Under the pieces are notes generated by a model. The model was not told the origin of the DNA and did not search any database. It was given only the letters and a program-made list of their open reading frames with translations. The position numbers and the translations under genes are program-made. A stretch of 13,395 nucleotides of DNA, from contig DATEUJ010000174.1 of NCBI GenBank assembly GCA_035283185.1, positions 1-13,395 of the forward strand. Reading direction: 5' to 3'. The DNA comes from DASSFZ01 sp035283185 (GTDB lineage Bacteria; Chloroflexota; Anaerolineae; Fen-1058). Shown in pieces: positions 1-6,128 of this stretch (position 1 is the stretch's first letter; every line of letters starts with the position of its first letter).

Positions 1-204
1 TGCTTCGACAGCTTCCTGAACACGCTGGATCGCTGGTGGACCGAGATCACGAATTACTTTGCGAATCGAGACTCCAGCGGTTTCGTGGAAGGCCTGAACA
101 ACAAGCTCAAGGTGCTGAAGCGGCGGTGTTACGGCCTGTTCAATCTCGGCCATCTGTTCCAGCGCATTTTCCTTGATCTGGAAGGCTACCGACTGTTTGC
201 CTGA
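1..204 (+). CDS. ISL3-family transposase, C-terminal fragment (cut by window edge)
   Basis: Frame 1 is open from the first base to a TGA at 202-204, giving 67 residues. The sequence contains ITNYFANRDSSGFVEGLNNK followed by KVLKRRCYGLFN and HLFQRIFLDLEGY. This is the highly conserved end of the DDE domain of ISL3 transposases; the E of FVEGLNNK corresponds to the last catalytic acidic residue. The enzyme would catalyse cut-and-paste movement of the element. The fragment shows no frameshift or stop, so the gene may be intact to the left. The family call is firm; whether the full copy is active cannot be judged. Confidence 0.9.
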   Translation, partial: CFDSFLNTLDRWWTEITNYFANRDSSGFVEGLNNKLKVLKRRCYGLFNLGHLFQRIFLDLEGYRLFA

Positions 205-235
205 GTCAACCGCCAGATATGCCCGTCATCACGGC

Positions 236-262
236 AATTCCCAATGAACCAGAAAATGCCCC
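236..262 (+). repeat. Probable right terminal inverted repeat of the ISL3 element
   Basis: AATTCCCAATGAACCAG followed by AAAATGCCCC lies between the transposase stop and unrelated DNA. It matches the general form of ISL3 ends, but the left partner is missing, so the exact boundary is inferred. Confidence 0.5.
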
Positions 263-319
263 GCGATGCTCGCAACATCTGGGGCAGTGGCCTACGCGGT
301 CGAAGCGCGCGGCAACGCG

Positions 320-328
320 AGTATAGCA
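320..328 (-). promoter_or_regulatory. Possible extended -10 promoter element pointing left, towards the IS
   Basis: On the minus strand the sequence TGCTATACT forms an extended -10 (TGn plus TATACT). No good -35 is seen. Transcription would run into the IS end, so this may be a leftover promoter of a gene separated by the insertion, or an outward-facing coincidence. Weak call. Confidence 0.25.
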
Positions 329-335
329 CAATCCT

Positions 336-366
336 GGCCGTCCGCCGACATCGCGGGCGGCCTTTT
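336..366 (+). terminator. Terminator-like hairpin in the 5' leader of the nSTAND gene
   Basis: GGCCGTCCGC (336-345) can pair with GCGGGCGGCC (353-362) over ten positions with one T-G wobble and a 7-base loop, followed directly by TTTT (363-366). It lies only 22 bases before the chosen ATG at 388. It could end a transcript coming from the left, or act as an attenuating leader structure for the NTPase gene. The hairpin is seen directly; the role is inferred. Confidence 0.45.
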
Positions 367-387
367 CGCATTCTATGGGCGCAGACA

Positions 388-3300
388 ATGGCTGAACCCT
401 CCAGTCCGCCTGATGATAAGCCGCCTGAATTTTCCGATTCGACACTCAGCGTCCGAAGCGGTGGTATAGACATCGCTGCCCAGCAGGTCAGCGTCGGCGG
501 CGATGTCGTCGGCCGCGACAAGATCGTCACCGGTTACACCGCCGACCAAGTCCAGGCGCTGCTGGTGCAGATCAGTGCCTCCTTCCAGCCCAGGCCCTTC
601 GACGGGCGCTGTCCCTACCTGGGGCTGGACGCCTTCGGCGAAGAAGACGCCGACCGCTTCTTCGGCCGCGAGAAACTCGTCGCCGACTTGATCGCGCGCG
701 TCCGCGACTCGCGCTTCGTGATGATCGCCGGGCCGTCGGGCAGCGGCAAATCGTCGCTCGTGCGCGCCGGGCTGCTGCACCAGCTCAGGCACGGCGCGCT
801 TCCGGGCAGCGAGCGCTGGCTATACACGGTGCTCAAGCCGGGCCGCGATCCGCTGGAGCAACTGGCGCTGGCGATGGCGCGCATGGCGAAGTCACCGGAC
901 GCGGGCCATTACATCCGCCGCAGCGGCGCGAGCCATGCGGACATCCTCCACGAGTCCGCCGAATCCCTCCTGAGCGACCGGCGCGACCAGCGCGCCGTGA
1001 TCGTCGTCGATCAGTTCGAGGAGACGTTCACGCAGGTCTCAAACGAAAACGAGCGCGCGGCCTTCCTCCACCTGCTCACGCGTGCGGCGACGGTCGAGAA
1101 CGGGCGCGTGACCGTGTTGCCGGCAATGCGCTCCGACTTCGTCGCCGGCTGCGCCTCGTACCCCGCGCTCAATGCGCTGCTCAACGGGCAGTTCATGCAG
1201 ATCGGCGCGATACAGCCCGACGAGCTGGTCAGCGCCATCGCTCAGCCCGCGCTGCGCGTCGGCCTGCGCATCGACCCCGACCTGATCGCGCAGATCGTAG
1301 AAGACATGCGGGACGAGCCGGGCGCGCTGCCGCTGATGCAGTTCGCGCTCAAGGATCTGTTCGATGCGCAGCAGGCCAGGGGCGGCGTGATCGCACTGAC
1401 GCTCGTCGATTACCTGGCGCCCGGCGGCCTGCACAAGTCGCTCGAGCGACACGCCGACGCATCTTTCGCGCAATTGAATGAGATGGAGAAGCGCCTGGCG
1501 CGTGACGTGTTCGGCGGGCTGATCCAGGTCGGGCGCGGGACACAAGACACACGCCGGACTGCACGCCTAGACGAGCTGGTACCGGCGGGCGTCGAGGCGG
1601 CGAGCGTCGAGGTGGTCGTGCAAAAGCTGGCCGACGCGCGGCTGATCACGACGGACATATCTCAGACTTCCGAGGTTTTCGCAGACCCCCGAAGCATGGC
1701 GGAGAGGGCAGAAACCTCGGAAGTCTTGTCAGCGCGCACGGTTACTATCGCCCACGAGACGCTGATCGACGCCTGGCCGTGGCTGCGCCGGCTGGTGAAC
1801 GAGAACCGCGACGCGATCGCATTGCAGAACCAGATCGCCGAAGACGCGGCTGAATGGGAGCGCAGCAACCGCGATGCGAGCTACCTCTACAGCGGCGCGC
1901 GGCTGGCGACCGCCCGCGAGCAGCTAGAGGCGAAGAAGCTGGCATTGAGCGCGGTGGCGCAGACGTTCGTGGAAACGGCCATCGAAACGCAAGAGAAGAT
2001 CCGCCGAAAGCAGCGCCGGCAGACACTGGGATTGATAGGTGGACTGGCCGCCGTTGCCGTGGTGCTGGCTGGTCTGGCCGGGCTCGCGTTCACAGCCCAG
2101 CAAGCTGCCGATATGAGATCACGTGAGTCGCGCTCGCGCGAACTGGCGGCCGTTGCCCTCAGCCAGATCGAAGTCGATCCCGAGCGCGCCATCCTGATCG
2201 CGCTCGAAGCCAACCGGGCCGCTATCACTTATGAGTCACAGAACGCGTTGAGGCAGGCGCTTCTCGCGTCACGACTCCAGGTCACGCTGCGCGAGGATGA
2301 GAGCTGGGTCAACAGCGCGGCGTTCTCGCCGGATGGGGCGCGCATCGTCACCGCGAGTTACCGCATGGCGCGCGTGTGGGACGCGGCCACCGGCAAGGAA
2401 CTGGCCGTCCTGCACGGGCATGAGAGCTGGGTCAACAGTGCGGCGTACTCGCCGGATGGGGCGCGCATCGTCACCGCGAGTGATGACCGCACAGCGCGCG
2501 TGTGGGACGCGGCCACCGGCGCCGAACTGGCCGTCCTGCGCGGGCATGAGGACAGGGTGACCAGCGCGGCGTTCGCGCCGGATGGGGCGCGCATCGTCAC
2601 TGCGAGTTGGGACGACACGGCGCGCGTGTGGGACGCGGCCACCGGCGCCGAGCTGGCCATCCTGCGCGGGCATGAAAGCTGGGTCAACAGCGCGGCGTTC
2701 TCGCCGGATGGGGCGCGCATCGTCACCGCGAGCTACGACCGTACGGCGCGCGTGTGGGACGCGGCCACCGGCGCCGAACTCGCCGTCCTGCGCGGGCATA
2801 GCGCGGCGTACTCGCCGGATGGGGCGCGCATCCTCACGGCGAGCGACGACCACACGGCGCGCGTGTGGGACGTGGCCACCGGCGCCGAGCTCGTCGCCCT
2901 GCGCGGGCATGAGGGCGGGGTCAACAACGCTGCCTTCTCGCCGAATGGGGCGCGCATCGTCACTGCAAGTGGGGGCGGCACGGCGCGCGTGTGGGACGCG
3001 GAAGGCGCCGAACTCGCCGTCCTGCGCGGGCATGAGTACGGGGTCCATAGCGCGGCGTTCTCGCCGGATGGGACGCGCATCGTCACCGCGGGTGTCCGCA
3101 CGGCGCGCGTGTGGGATGCGGCGGCAGGCGCTGAGCTTGCCGTCCTGCGTGGGCATGAGAGCTGGCTCTATAGCGCGGCGTTCTCGCCGGATGGGACGCG
3201 CATCCTCACCGCGAGTCGGGACGACACGGCGCGCGTCTGGGACGCGGCCACCGGAGCCAGGCTCGCCGTCCTGCGCGGGCATGAGGGCACGGTCACCAGC

Positions 3301-4125
3301 GCGGCGTTCTCGCCGGATGGGACGCGTATCGTCACCGCGAGTGGTGACCGCACGGCGCGCGTGTGGGACGCGGCGGCAGGCGCCGAGCTCGCCGTCCTGC
3401 GCGGGCATGAGGGCGCGGTCACCAGCACGGCGTACTCGCCGGATGGGGCGCGCATCGTCACTGCGAGCGGTGACGGCACGGCGCGCGTGTGGGACGCGGC
3501 GGCAGGCGCCGAGCTCGCCGTCCTGCGCGGACATGAGAGGTGGGTCAGCAGCGCGGCGTTCTCGCCGGATGGGACGCGTATCGTCACCGCGAGTGACCGC
3601 ACGGCGCGCGTGTGGGACGCGGCGGCAGGCGCTGAGCTCGCCGTCCTGCGCGGGCATGAGGGCACGGTCACCAGCGCGGTGTTCTCGCCGGATGGGGCGC
3701 GCATCGTCACCGCGAGTGACGACGGCACGGCGCGTGTGTGGGACGCGGCTACCGGCAAGGAACTCGCCGTCCTACGCGGGCATGAGGACGTGGTCTGGAG
3801 CGCGGTGTTCTCGCCGGATGGGACGCGCATCGTCACCGCCAGCAGTGACGACACGGCGCGTGCCTGGGACGTGGCCACCGGCGCCGAACTCGCCGTCCTG
3901 CGCGGGCATGAGGACTGGGTCTATAGCGCGGCGTACTCGCCGGATGGGGCGCGCATCGTCACCGCGAGTCAGGACGGCACGGCGCGCGTGTATCTCGTCC
4001 ACATCGAAGACTTGATTGCGCTGGCCAAAACGCGCGTGACGCGCGAACTTACCTGTCAGGAGCGAGTGTTATATCTGCACGAAGATATCGTCTGCCCCAC
4101 GGCGACGCCCACGCCCACGCCCTAG
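388..4125 (+). CDS. nSTAND1-type P-loop NTPase with one membrane segment and 14 WD40 repeats
   Basis: The 1245-residue protein is probably a STAND signalling switch: ligand sensing by WD40 propellers, nucleotide-driven assembly, and output through the N-terminus. The open frame reaches back to 244, but those codons overlap the IS end and the leader hairpin, so ATG 388 (MAEPSSPPDD) is chosen. Residues 25-46 hold a short repeat-like stretch with the motif GDVVGRDKI, seen before effector or NTPase domains in Chloroflexota and cyanobacterial proteins. The NTPase follows: entry motif YLGLDAFGEEDADRFFGRE (77-95), Walker A GPSGSGKSS (115-123), Walker B VIVVDQFEE (204-212). A 22-residue insert from a palindromic repeat sits near 426-447. 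A membrane segment spans about 546-570. WD40 repeats occupy 636-1202, enough for two seven-bladed propellers; the tail ends TPTPTP. No catalytic effector domain is recognisable, so the output is unknown. Confident for architecture, not for role. Confidence 0.9.
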   Translation: MAEPSSPPDDKPPEFSDSTLSVRSGGIDIAAQQVSVGGDVVGRDKIVTGYTADQVQALLVQISASFQPRPFDGRCPYLGLDAFGEEDADRFFGREKLVADLIARVRDSRFVMIAGPSGSGKSSLVRAGLLHQLRHGALPGSERWLYTVLKPGRDPLEQLALAMARMAKSPDAGHYIRRSGASHADILHESAESLLSDRRDQRAVIVVDQFEETFTQVSNENERAAFLHLLTRAATVENGRVTVLPAMRSDFVAGCASYPALNALLNGQFMQIGAIQPDELVSAIAQPALRVGLRIDPDLIAQIVEDMRDEPGALPLMQFALKDLFDAQQARGGVIALTLVDYLAPGGLHKSLERHADASFAQLNEMEKRLARDVFGGLIQVGRGTQDTRRTARLDELVPAGVEAASVEVVVQKLADARLITTDISQTSEVFADPRSMAERAETSEVLSARTVTIAHETLIDAWPWLRRLVNENRDAIALQNQIAEDAAEWERSNRDASYLYSGARLATAREQLEAKKLALSAVAQTFVETAIETQEKIRRKQRRQTLGLIGGLAAVAVVLAGLAGLAFTAQQAADMRSRESRSRELAAVALSQIEVDPERAILIALEANRAAITYESQNALRQALLASRLQVTLREDESWVNSAAFSPDGARIVTASYRMARVWDAATGKELAVLHGHESWVNSAAYSPDGARIVTASDDRTARVWDAATGAELAVLRGHEDRVTSAAFAPDGARIVTASWDDTARVWDAATGAELAILRGHESWVNSAAFSPDGARIVTASYDRTARVWDAATGAELAVLRGHSAAYSPDGARILTASDDHTARVWDVATGAELVALRGHEGGVNNAAFSPNGARIVTASGGGTARVWDAEGAELAVLRGHEYGVHSAAFSPDGTRIVTAGVRTARVWDAAAGAELAVLRGHESWLYSAAFSPDGTRILTASRDDTARVWDAATGARLAVLRGHEGTVTSAAFSPDGTRIVTASGDRTARVWDAAAGAELAVLRGHEGAVTSTAYSPDGARIVTASGDGTARVWDAAAGAELAVLRGHERWVSSAAFSPDGTRIVTASDRTARVWDAAAGAELAVLRGHEGTVTSAVFSPDGARIVTASDDGTARVWDAATGKELAVLRGHEDVVWSAVFSPDGTRIVTASSDDTARAWDVATGAELAVLRGHEDWVYSAAYSPDGARIVTASQDGTARVYLVHIEDLIALAKTRVTRELTCQERVLYLHEDIVCPTATPTPTP
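1664..1726 (+). repeat. In-frame palindromic repeat inserted in the nSTAND coding sequence
   Basis: AGACTTCCGAGGTTT (1664-1678) is perfectly inverted as AAACCTCGGAAGTCT (1712-1726) with 33 bases between. The element is 63 bases, exactly 21 codons, so the frame is kept. It encodes QTSEVF on the left arm and ETSEVL on the right arm, so the palindrome yields TSEV twice. Compared with the usual nSTAND1 layout, where a short turn joins the RLITTD-like strand to the TVTIAHETLI helix, these residues are extra. It looks like a palindromic mobile repeat tolerated in a surface loop. Confidence 0.75.
2293..3993 (+). repeat. Tandem WD40-coding repeats, 14 units of about 126 bases
   Basis: Each full unit encodes about 42 residues of the form V-SAAFSPDGARIVTAS-DDTARVWDAATGAELAVLRGHE. 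The units stay very similar at the DNA level, which implies recent duplication or gene conversion. Five units are shortened by whole codons: unit 1 (one codon, near 2360), unit 5 (five codons lost after GGGCAT near 2800), unit 6 (one, near 3000), unit 7 (one, near 3090) and unit 11 (one, near 3593). No frame-breaking change is seen. The last unit ends ARVYLVHIEDL instead of ARVWDAATG, the usual exit of such arrays. Confidence 0.9.
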
Positions 4126-4150
4126 ATCACAGGAATCTTCCAAGTAGTAC

Positions 4151-4600
4151 ATGCCCGCCAACACCACTGACCTCGAAAAACGCCTGTGGGACGCCGCCGA
4201 CGACCTGCGCGCCAACTCCAAGCACAAGTCGTCCGAGTACGCCATGCCCGTGCTCGGGCTGATCTTCCTGCGCTACGCCGACTACAAGTTCGCGCAGGCG
4301 GTTGCGACGTTGCAGGCAACGTCGCAACGTCGCCGCCGCGCGATCGACAAGGACGACTATCAGGCTAAGGGCGTGCTGTACCTGCGGCCCGAGGCGCGCT
4401 TCTCGACGCTGCTCGACACGCTGAAGGCCGAGCGGCTGGTGCTCGAGTGGCGCAGCAAGCAGCAGACCCGCGCTGCCGTGCGGGTGACGATCAAGCGGGC
4501 GCTGGAAGACCTGCCTCGGGCCTATACAGACGACCTGTATCAGCAGAAATGCGAGGTGGTGTACCAGCATGTGTATGAGGCTATGCGGGGCCAAATCTGA
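4151..4600 (+). pseudogene. HsdM N-terminus fused in frame to HsdR C-terminus (type I R-M deletion scar)
   Basis: This 149-residue frame joins two unrelated conserved pieces. Residues 7-86 (LEKRLWDAADDLRANSKHK, MPVLGLIFLRYADYKF, DYQAKGVLYLRPEARFS) are the start of a type I DNA methyltransferase subunit HsdM, before its SAM-binding and NPPY motifs, which are absent. Residues about 91-149 (LKAERLVLEW, QQTRAAVRVTI, LYQQKCEVVYQHVYE) are the extreme end of a type I restriction subunit HsdR. In a normal operon these ends are several kilobases apart with hsdS between. A single deletion would explain the fusion; CTCGAC occurs at 4402-4407 and again at 4412-4417, close to the junction. No enzymatic activity is expected. 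It lies 25 bases after the nSTAND stop, on the same strand. Confidence 0.8.
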
Positions 4601-4613
4601 GTGTGTACGTGTA

Positions 4614-4763
4614 GACACCGCGACGGCGCGCTATGACCGGGACGGGGAAGCGGCCAGCCTGCGAACGCTGCGCCGTGTGGCCGACGCGCTGGGCGCGGAC
4701 GTGAAGGTGTCACTTGTGCCGCGTCAGGCGAAGCCGGCCCGTAAGGGCAGCCGCCGGACATAG
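4614..4763 (+). pseudogene. C-terminal remnant of an XRE-type (HTH) antitoxin or regulator
   Basis: The frame ending at TAG 4761-4763 encodes ARYDRDGEAASLRTLRRVAD followed by ALGADVKVSLVPRQAKP. This matches the last third of XRE/Cro-type helix-turn-helix proteins, where an ARYE-G--PSLRTL-RIADALG segment closes the DNA-binding domain. The HTH itself (about 50 residues) is missing. The upstream codons in this frame are out-of-frame HsdR sequence, so the fragment was cut at its 5' side at about 4601-4617. It has no start of its own, so it is called a remnant. Such proteins are common antitoxins (HigA-like) or R-M controllers, but which of these it was cannot be told. Confidence 0.6.
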
Positions 4764-4823
4764 AGAGGAAGACCGCCGCGCAATGTTGGAGGACACTCGC
4801 GGCGACGGCAAACCGGCGGGAGA

Positions 4824-4918
4824 CTCAGTAGATCACAATTTGCTCCCGCTGGATTGCCAAATCCAGCGGAATGTGGCGGATTTGACAATCCGCTACGAGC
4901 GATCTGTGATCTACTGAG
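4824..4918. mobile_element. MITE-like element, 95 bp, with 14-bp perfect TIRs and two internal hairpins
   Basis: CTCAGTAGATCACA (4824-4837) is perfectly inverted as TGTGATCTACTGAG (4905-4918). Inside lie two further perfect hairpins: CCGCTGGATT/AATCCAGCGG (4846-4855 with 4860-4869, 4-base loop) and GCGGATT/AATCCGC (4876-4882 with 4887-4893, 4-base loop). The whole can fold as a three-way junction. There is no coding capacity. It is most likely a non-autonomous transposon remnant or a structured dispersed repeat. No clear target duplication is visible at the flanks. Confidence 0.7.
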
Positions 4919-5141
4919 ACTGCTCATGGGCCGGGGGGTCCTGCACCAGCATAAATCCGGCATACTCTCTGCCGCCAATGTCGAACGCCACCACCTTGCC
5001 CTGCAACAAGGCTTCGGCTTGAGCGCGGGTCAGGGTGAACACGAAATTGCCAGTGTATTTCGTGAGGCCGCCTTCTCGCCATCGCTGTTGCGGGCCTTTT
5101 CGCCTCACCATCCGCGCGCCGCACTCCGGGCAAAGGATTAC
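4911..5141 (-). pseudogene. Orphan gene fragment with a CPECGARM motif (hypothetical)
   Basis: On the minus strand a 76-codon stretch reads ILCPECGARMVRRKG, then TKYTGNFVFTLTRAQAEALL and VVAFDIGGREYAGFMLVQD, and ends at TAG 4911-4913. It looks like real protein: a CxxC half zinc-ribbon followed by an alternating strand/helix segment. No good start codon precedes it. The upstream side is three 7-base repeats (5142-5162), and its stop and last codons lie in the right arm of the MITE. It is therefore probably a piece cut at both ends. I do not recognise the family; the CPECG motif alone also occurs in topoisomerase tails and helicases. Confidence 0.4.
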
Positions 5142-5162
5142 GATGATGGATGAGGGATGAAG
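5142..5162. repeat. Short tandem heptamer repeat, three units
   Basis: GATGATG-GATGAGG-GATGAAG: three consecutive 7-base units. It is the same unit length as the larger arrays at 6999-7061 and 7084-7153. It borders the orphan CPECG fragment. The DNA from 5163 to 5283 is open in both directions (plus: a 42-codon frame from ATG 5150 to TAA 5276-5278; minus: a start-less frame with LQPTPLG) and neither reading is convincing. Confidence 0.5.
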
Positions 5163-5283
5163 CACGTCGCTTCGCCCAGCGGCGTCGGTTGCAGGGCGCG
5201 CTTGTCGAGCGCGAGACGCTGCGCCAGGAGGCGCGGCAGATAAGTCAGGTCGTTCAGGGCAGGATGTTTGACGAGTAAGGCGA

Positions 5284-5778
5284 CTAACGCTCGCCGGCTT
5301 CGCGGAGCACAGCATCAAAGAGGTCATCGGCAATATAAAATCCGGCCTCGTCCTGTAAAGCGCGCATCGCGGACTCGACCGACTCCAGCGCGCCGGCGCG
5401 CTTGGCCCGCACCAGCACGCCCAGAATGCCGACCGGTGTCAGCCCCATGGCTTTGGCAGCCACACGGCCATCATGCTCATCCATCAGAACAGTGTCAAGG
5501 CCAAATTGGAGCGCCAAGGCAATCGTCTCGCCTTCGCCTTGATCCAGATCGCGGTTCAACACGCGGGCGAGATTGACGTTGGTCAGTTCGCGCGCTTGAA
5601 GCCATGCCTGAAGGAGTGCTTCGCGAATGCGATCGGCGCCGGGAAAGTCGGTGTCGGCTTTCAACTCGGATAGCACGGCGGGCGGGATCAGCACTTCGCC
5701 AAACTGTTGGCGCAGCAGGTCGAGCCGGTTGATAATGGCGAGGTTGAGGATCGGGGATGTGTTACTGACGACGGGCAT
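5284..5778 (-). CDS. DUF3368 PIN-domain toxin (VapC-like ribonuclease)
   Basis: This 164-residue protein has the full DUF3368 layout. It opens with VVSNTSPILNLA, the first PIN strand, with Asn at the position where other PIN proteins often have Asp and which is usual in this family. Glu38 is in the second acidic region (VLSELK), DQGEGETIALAL (79-90) gives the central acidic pair, and LMDEHDGRVAAKAMGL (98-113) carries Asp100 and Asp103. PIN toxins of this type are Mg-dependent ribonucleases kept silent by the upstream antitoxin. Its ATG overlaps the antitoxin gene by 17 bases and has no ribosome site of its own, which suggests translational coupling. Length and motifs are complete, so it is probably functional. 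The RNA target is unknown. Confidence 0.88.
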   Translation of the reverse strand: MPVVSNTSPILNLAIINRLDLLRQQFGEVLIPPAVLSELKADTDFPGADRIREALLQAWLQARELTNVNLARVLNRDLDQGEGETIALALQFGLDTVLMDEHDGRVAAKAMGLTPVGILGVLVRAKRAGALESVESAMRALQDEAGFYIADDLFDAVLREAGER

Positions 5779-6016
5779 AAGCGACGTCGTCCTGAAGGTC
5801 TTCGCGGTCGTAATGCCGAGGAATTTGGCGCTGGCCGAGCAACAGGCCGAACTGGACCTTGCTCATCCCGGCCAGCTCGCGCGCCTTGCCGAACGAAAGA
5901 ATGCCCTGCGCGTATAGCGATACGGCTAGCTCGACCAGCAGACGCTGCTGGCTCTCTGCCGCTGGCAGACGCATGGCTTGCGCGATCGAATCCGGGATGT
6001 CCAGCCGAATGCCCAT
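5762..6016 (-). CDS. UPF0175 family antitoxin
   Basis: The 84-residue protein matches UPF0175: an N-terminal strand (IRLDIPDSI) followed by helices including ILSFGKARELAGMSKVQFGL and a C-terminal YDREDLQDDV. These proteins are DNA-binding antitoxins commonly placed directly before DUF3368 PIN toxins, as here. Two in-frame ATGs are present, at 6025 and 6016. The Shine-Dalgarno AGGAG (6026-6030) touches the first with no gap but is 9 bases from the second, so ATG 6016 is preferred. A good promoter lies just upstream. The protein likely represses its own promoter, as is usual for toxin-antitoxin operons; this is inferred from the family. Confidence 0.85.
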   Translation of the reverse strand: MGIRLDIPDSIAQAMRLPAAESQQRLLVELAVSLYAQGILSFGKARELAGMSKVQFGLLLGQRQIPRHYDREDLQDDVAYARRQ

Positions 6017-6040
6017 GAGGCCCATCTCCTAACAATCCTG

Positions 6041-6069
6041 ATTATACACGGAATGTATGCTTCCGTCGA
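6041..6069 (-). promoter_or_regulatory. Sigma-70-like promoter of the UPF0175/DUF3368 pair
   Basis: On the minus strand TATAAT (6041-6046) is a perfect -10, with TCGACG (6064-6069) as a partial -35 at 17-base spacing. The expected transcript start is near 6034-6035, giving a leader of under 20 bases that carries AGGAG at 6026-6030. Confidence 0.65.
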
Positions 6070-6128
6070 GATGACCAACCTGACCCTACCCGCGAGGACG
6101 CGGGCTTGGAGCGTTAGTCCATTGCCCT

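Larger units (their letters stand above)
1..262 (+). mobile_element. Right end of an ISL3-family insertion sequence
   Basis: The element enters from the left edge of the window and consists of the transposase 3' end plus a 58-base non-coding end. The outer end carries a probable terminal inverted repeat finishing in GAAAATGCCCC at 262; read inward it starts GGGGCATTTTCTGG, which resembles ISL3-type ends. ISL3 elements usually duplicate 8 bases on insertion, so the predicted duplicate next to the right end is GCGATGCT (263-270). The left end lies outside the window, so neither the inverted repeat partner nor the duplication can be confirmed here. Confidence 0.7.

Noticed and set aside
2269..3657. 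Long minus-strand open frame (462 codons) across the WD40 region, and a 477-codon plus frame in another phase
   Set aside because: Both are periodic shadows of the 126-base WD40 repeats: they repeat the same 42 residues, lack domain features, and the WD40 frame explains the DNA fully.
4824..4918. Simple rho-independent terminator
   Set aside because: The structure has terminal repeats and two further hairpins and no T-run at either side, so a MITE-like element fits better.
5150..5278. Plus-strand 42-codon frame (starts MRDEARRFAQ, ends GRMFDE)
   Set aside because: It begins inside the heptamer repeat without a ribosome site, and the opposite strand is equally open; coding cannot be decided by eye.
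5284..5778. Loss of the first catalytic Asp in the PIN toxin (SNTS instead of SDTS)
   Set aside because: Asn at this position is common in DUF3368 proteins as I know them, so it is not evidence of an inactive toxin.
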